This document shows, in pieces, positions 25,601 to 31,600 of a stretch of DNA of 64,000 nt (within the stretch, counting starts at the first letter, position 1; each line of letters starts with the position of its first letter). Below the pieces are notes generated by a model. The model was not told the origin of the DNA. It did not search any database and was given only the letters and a program-made list of their open reading frames with translations. The translations under genes were made by a program, and so were the position numbers. Location: NCBI GenBank assembly GCA_032158295.1, contig CM063243.1, positions 5,030,948 through 5,094,947 of the forward strand. Direction: 5' to 3'. Origin of the DNA: Pycnopodia helianthoides. Taxonomy: Eukaryota > Echinodermata > Asteroidea > Forcipulatida > Asteriidae.

Positions 25601-28600
25601 TTTCCTGTGTTATTCCTCGTTTTTTGGTAAAGTTCCGGTTTCATATAATCTTTACTTTAGAGTTTCTATAACCTTGCCAAGTTACAGTTTGACTTTTAAA
25701 AACCCTTACTTAGTGTGTTAAAATGTAACCATTAACACATATTGAGGAAATCCATAAAGAAACAGCTTATAGCAGTTCATTAAGACACTGTACACAAATC
25801 TCACCTTTGAAACATGTTTAGAATTAAACATTTCTGATAGTCTATTTCTTAAAATCAACATTTTAATCAGTTATTTAGCTGGCTTGCTTTGATCTTTTAT
25901 TCTCTCAAACCCGAATATTATAAATGAGGATTATTTCGTTTTTTTCTTTTCTCAAGAACATTTAGAGGTTACTGTTGGTAGCTATGACACGGCTAATGAC
26001 ATACTAGTAATGGACTCTGACCTTTTCTGGCCAGGTAAGCAGGATTGACTTCCTTGTTAATATCTACTATTTTAAAATCAAGTAACGACAACATAGTGTT
26101 TTTTTCTTATTTCCAAAATTATTAGGCCAAACAATTTTTCCCAGACGCAAAATTGGTCTTTCCAAAATAACTAGACCAATTATTGGCCCAATTTTGTATC
26201 CCAGACGCAAAATTGGGGTTTCGAGGGATAAGATCAGCTCATGGTCAATTTGTTTACAACGATGGGTTTGAAAAATAAGTGTTGCAGTTGAGCATCTCAA
26301 CATCATCACTCATTGCACAACAGTCTGTAATTAAAATGCCCAATTAAATCACTCTTCCTTCAAAAGGAACAAACTGCTAACTACTCGGTCCTTCTCAGTG
26401 TTTTTCACGCCTAGTAAGCATTTACAAGCAATGTTTTTGCCTGTTGACCTTTTCGTAGGTGGCGTGGTGCCGTCGGACAAAACACCTGTTATTGTGAAAA
26501 ACAGAGTGGAGGTGTACGTCGGAATCAACTTAGAAACGTTCATCTGCTTCTTTGCACTGGCAGGGATAGGAATTTTGCTGTCGGTTGCCTTTTTAGTCTT
26601 TAATTTCAAATATCGTTCCCTGAGGTAAGTTTCTTTAGGAAGATCATCATACTAATGTCAAGCCTGTGAACACTTCATCAAATAGCCCTTATGCATGTCC
26701 CAATGCGCATGATCGGCGCGCAAAGATGTCTGGGGGACATCCGACAACACCGGCAGCCATCATGGCGCGCTAAATTTGAGGCAATGCGGTACACACTTGT
26801 AAAACCTGACTTTGTTACATGTTAACCCTAACATATTGGCACATTGGTGGGGTGCCTGAACCATTGCTGGGTCAGGGTGACCCGGAAAGTGGTTCAAAAA
26901 TAGGATTTAAACTAGGATTCTGCATAAGTTTGACCCATTTCTGGGTTATTTTCTACATCAATTCAGGGTCACACTAACCCAGAAATGGGTCACGCACCAC
27001 TGGACCCAGAATCTGGACCCTAGGGTTTTTAGAGTGAGAAAACATTGTTTATCTTTGCAACCCACACAGTTGTTTATAACAGAATTGTAAATTGAATCGA
27101 GTTTAAACTGCCTTGATGGAGTTGATGTAATTTTTTTTCCAGGATTGTACGGATGTCGAGTCCTAACCTGAATAACATCATCCTGATCGGAGCCTCCCTG
27201 GTCTACGCTTCAGTTATTATCTACGGCATCGACAGGAATCTTGTCGATGCTAAATATTTACTCTTTTGTTGTCATGTAAGTAAGATGCATTCCTTTTTGT
27301 TTCAAAAACAAAACTGTAATAATACTAGAGGTCCAACCGGGTATCGAGGTCTTAAGTTTGTCTATGTCATACAAGCTTTAAAAAGTTACATGCCTCCAAC
27401 GCTTACAAAACCCTACTGCTGAGTCATGGCACATGTTCATATTATTTTATTTCATTGTTTCTCCAAAGTGCATTGCCCTAGGGGAGTCGAAGTCCTTGGT
27501 ATGTCAGACTGGACCATTCCACAAATCTAAGAGAGGGATCGGGTCCTAGAGTTGAGTTTTTTGTTGGTGTTGGATGGACTGACAAATATTTTCACTCATA
27601 TTCTTTTTGCATACAATTGTACCTAGACAAACAGACCTACTCAGATCTAATCCTTGATAAAGTGGAGTCATCTGTTCTAGGTAGGTTTTACAGTCAAGTG
27701 ATGTTATCACGTGACTGTGTGTTTTAGACGCCATATTGCCGGTCAATGGCCAGCGGCAAGATCACAGTTCATGAACGTAACCATGACCGGCAAGATGGCT
27801 GCCGTTGCGGTAGGGGGGCCAGCGACGTCAGCTGAAAAACCTCTATAATATTAGCAGGCGTCCAGATTTTTTTCTGTGCTAGCTAGGTTCTGAGATTTCC
27901 ATCATCTCTTCCCCTGCCGATCACACTTTTGGGCTCTCTGGGGCGCCAGTTTAATTCTTGTGGAACATTCACCCTCAATAATTCATTTGGTACACCGTTA
28001 CTTGAAAGGTTCTAAGAAACATTCCAACATTAAGACCTGTCCTATTAGGTCAGCATGGTCTTCTGACTTCTAAACTCATGCAGAATCATTTCTAAGGTTA
28101 TGATGATGGTTTGTAAAGATCGAAATGGAAAAACCCCTACTTCGTTCGACATGCTCAACAACTATAAACCATCCAGTACTATTTGATCTGGCAGTTAACA
28201 TCTTCTTCAAGAAAGAAAATGGGGGTACAGTTCATTCATGTGTTTTGCACCACGTCTATGGAACCAGACCTCACAACCTTACGAACCATTCAAACTTTCA
28301 CAAAACTCTCTCAAACACACATCATGTCAAAAAAAAAAAACTATTGTTTGTTTTCTTTCTTTTGTTTACTATTTTAGAGCGCTGAGCATTATCTCTAAAC
28401 ATATCAACTTATAGTCGATATTTGGCACAAGACCTTATCATTCCAAAAACTGAATAGGTACTTGAATCTTACTATTTTGCACACACAATTTGACAATTAA
28501 GTATTAAGAGACTGACTTTTTGACCTTTTGCACCTTTTACTCAACAGTTGAGAGTGTGTTTGCTTTCCATCGGCTTCGTCTTAGCGTTTGGAGCAATGTT

Positions 28601-31600
28601 CAGTAAGACGTGGCGAGTGCATAAGGTTGTGGCCTTTAAGACCCCTAAACGAATAGTGAGTATAACTGGGTATTGACCCCTTGCACTGACGTCACACGCC
28701 GCCACTGTCTGCCCGTAGTCTGCCAATATGGGAGTCAAAATGCATGTAAGGATAGGCTGTACGCAAATTTATTTTCTGCAGCACACGTCGGCTATGGATT
28801 CAAAAGTTAAGGGATAGTGAAGAAAAGCCTATCTCTTAACTGTTGACTGTATTGACGAAGTATGCTGCAGAAAAAAAATCGCAGGCTGTGCATGTCTAAC
28901 CGAGAGTGCGTTGCCTAACATGTGCACTGCACACCGTCGACCCACCGCGAACCTGACTCCCAAAATAGCGTTACCAAGAATTATTCTCGGTGATGACGTC
29001 ATGTGATTTCGGTTATACCAAATATAAATGCCGCAATCCTATGTGGCAGGAGATTTTGTACCCCCCCCCCCCGGAGATAAGGACTGGGGACCAGTCTAAC
29101 CGGCAACAGGTATACCATGCCCGATATGGGGCAGAGGGTCCCCCACAATGTTCCCATACACTATTCTCCTCTTGTATAGAACCCCCCCCCCAAAAAAAAG
29201 AAAAATCCTCAAAAGAATTCCTGAGATTCCAAGCAGACAATGAAGACACAGTAAGGGGGGGGGTACCCTCTGCCCCATATCGAGCACCAATTGTAACTTT
29301 GGAACGATAGGCGGCAGCAGACATTTCAGGTGAACATCCCTTTTTTACAAGCGCACATTCCGAGCACCTTTTAAGTCTGCTATCGCTTGCATCCCCCATA
29401 GTCACCCATTACAGCATCAGATATCGAGTAAAGACCTTGCCCCCTTTTGTATAACTCCTGGAAGCCCCTTTTTGCAGACTACGAAACTTGACACAAAACA
29501 TGGAGTTGCAAAGTTACTGTTAGAAAGTCCAATCTCCGTGTAAAGGACCTGCTTCAGAGCAAAATAACGTATACTAAAAATAACCATTAAAATTGACTGC
29601 ATTTTTATGTTTGCCTTTCATACAATCAATTGTCCAGGTGGTGCAGGACCGACAGCTCCTGGCTATAGTGGCCGTTTTGTTTTTCATTGATGTCGCCATT
29701 TTGTTGCCATGGCAGCTCATCTTCTCTTGGCGAACAGAAATATTATTTCTTCCAGAGAAGGTACACGGAGAATCTAATCAACTCTTAATATTATGAAGTG
29801 CAACACATTTACATAAACCAATAGGCATATGAATTTTACCTAATTTGGAAGGTTCCGATAAAAATACGTGGTATGAATAAAATTTGATAGTGAGCACATT
29901 CGCTGTTATCACGGCTTAACAAAAATAAGAAACAGAACTTCAATTTAGATTACGTACTTTTTCAACTACAGGAACAAGAAACCGAGATATTGGCTCCGTT
30001 TGTAGAGTTCTGCACAGGTGATCACTTTTTGTACTGGAGCATCGCTCTCTTCTCGTTCAAGGGACTTTTGCTGATATTTGGCGCCTTCTTAGCTTGGGAA
30101 ACTCGTCAGGTTTGGTTCTTCCTCTCCCACCCCCCACCCCCTCTCTCTCGATATTTCACTCACTTTCCTATTTGTACAGTTGCAGACGTTTCAGCATTAA
30201 ATTGAATCTTACGAAAGGGTTTGAGCACTCATTTACAAACATTTAACTTTGCAAGGGTTTGTCAAAAAAAAATTAATGGTCGCATAGAATCCCCCAACTG
30301 TAATTTAGGGTAATATTTGAGAAGTAGTGCTATACAACTACACAAATAAACATAATTGTCTTTTTGAGCTTAAACTGATATAGTTTTAATTTTTTTTAAA
30401 CCCGGGCAGCGAGACCTCCCTGCAGGAGTTTCTGAGGCGTAGCATAGGTTTCGAAAATGATTTGTGGTTCTTGGAATCATTCAATTCTTATTATGTGCGT
30501 TTCATGTAGCCCAAGACCTAAATTATAGCCCCCAACCCAATTGTATCTTAAGCCCGAATCTAGGTTTAGAAAGTGGATTGCAATAAGACTGCATTTGGGC
30601 ATGCGGTTTGGGGTACATTAAAATCCGGGCTACATTTAGGTGAACGGCCCGGGCTACAGGGTCGGGCTACATTTATGTCCGGACTACCTTTACATACAAA
30701 GCTGGGGCTATATTTAGGTATGAGGTTTAGGCTACATTTAAGTCTGGGTTGCATTTGGGACGATACTTGGCCACTTGTAGGTAGACGGCTTGGGCTACAA
30801 TAAGGTGCATGGTAGGGACTACAGTACAGTCCGGGCCATATTGAAAAAGGCTGGGGCTATATTTAGGTATAAGGTTTGGGCTACAATTAGGTATAATGTT
30901 GGGGCTATAAGTCTGGGCTACATAGGAACAATGCTGGGGTCACATAAAGGTATAAGGTTTGGGCTACAATTAGGTACAAGGTCGGGGCTACATTAAAGTA
31001 CACGGCATGGCTACAAATACAATTACGTATAAGGTTGGGTCTGCATTTAAACACGGGCTACAATTAGGGGTTTCGCAGCGTCCGTTGATAACATGTGTTT
31101 TTATTTGACAATTCGAACGAATCTTCGTTATTAACTCAGGTGACGATACCCGCTTTGAATGACAGCAAGCTGATCGGCATGAGCGTCTACAACGTGTTCA
31201 TATTATGCATCGTGGGTCTTGCTATCAACCTAGTCTTGGGTCAAGACCCAGCGACACTCTTCATATTCAACTCCGCTATCTCCATATTCTGTACTACACT
31301 CACAATCCTAATCGTCTTCTTACCAAAGGTAAACTGCAATATATAATAAATATAACATGGTTTGAGGCTGGGCAATAACTATCCATGTAAGTCCTGGGGT
31401 GTCTTGGCCGAGCGGATAAGAGCACCGAAATCAAGCTCTGGTGTTTCTGTTCAGCAGAGTGTAGGTTCGAATCCCGGTTGTGAAACCTGTGTCCCTGAGC
31501 AAGACACTTTACTATAATTGCTTCTCTCCACCCAGGGGTAAATGGGTACCTGTGAGGGCAGAGATGGTTCTTGTGATTGATTTAGCTTAGTGCGCTACAT

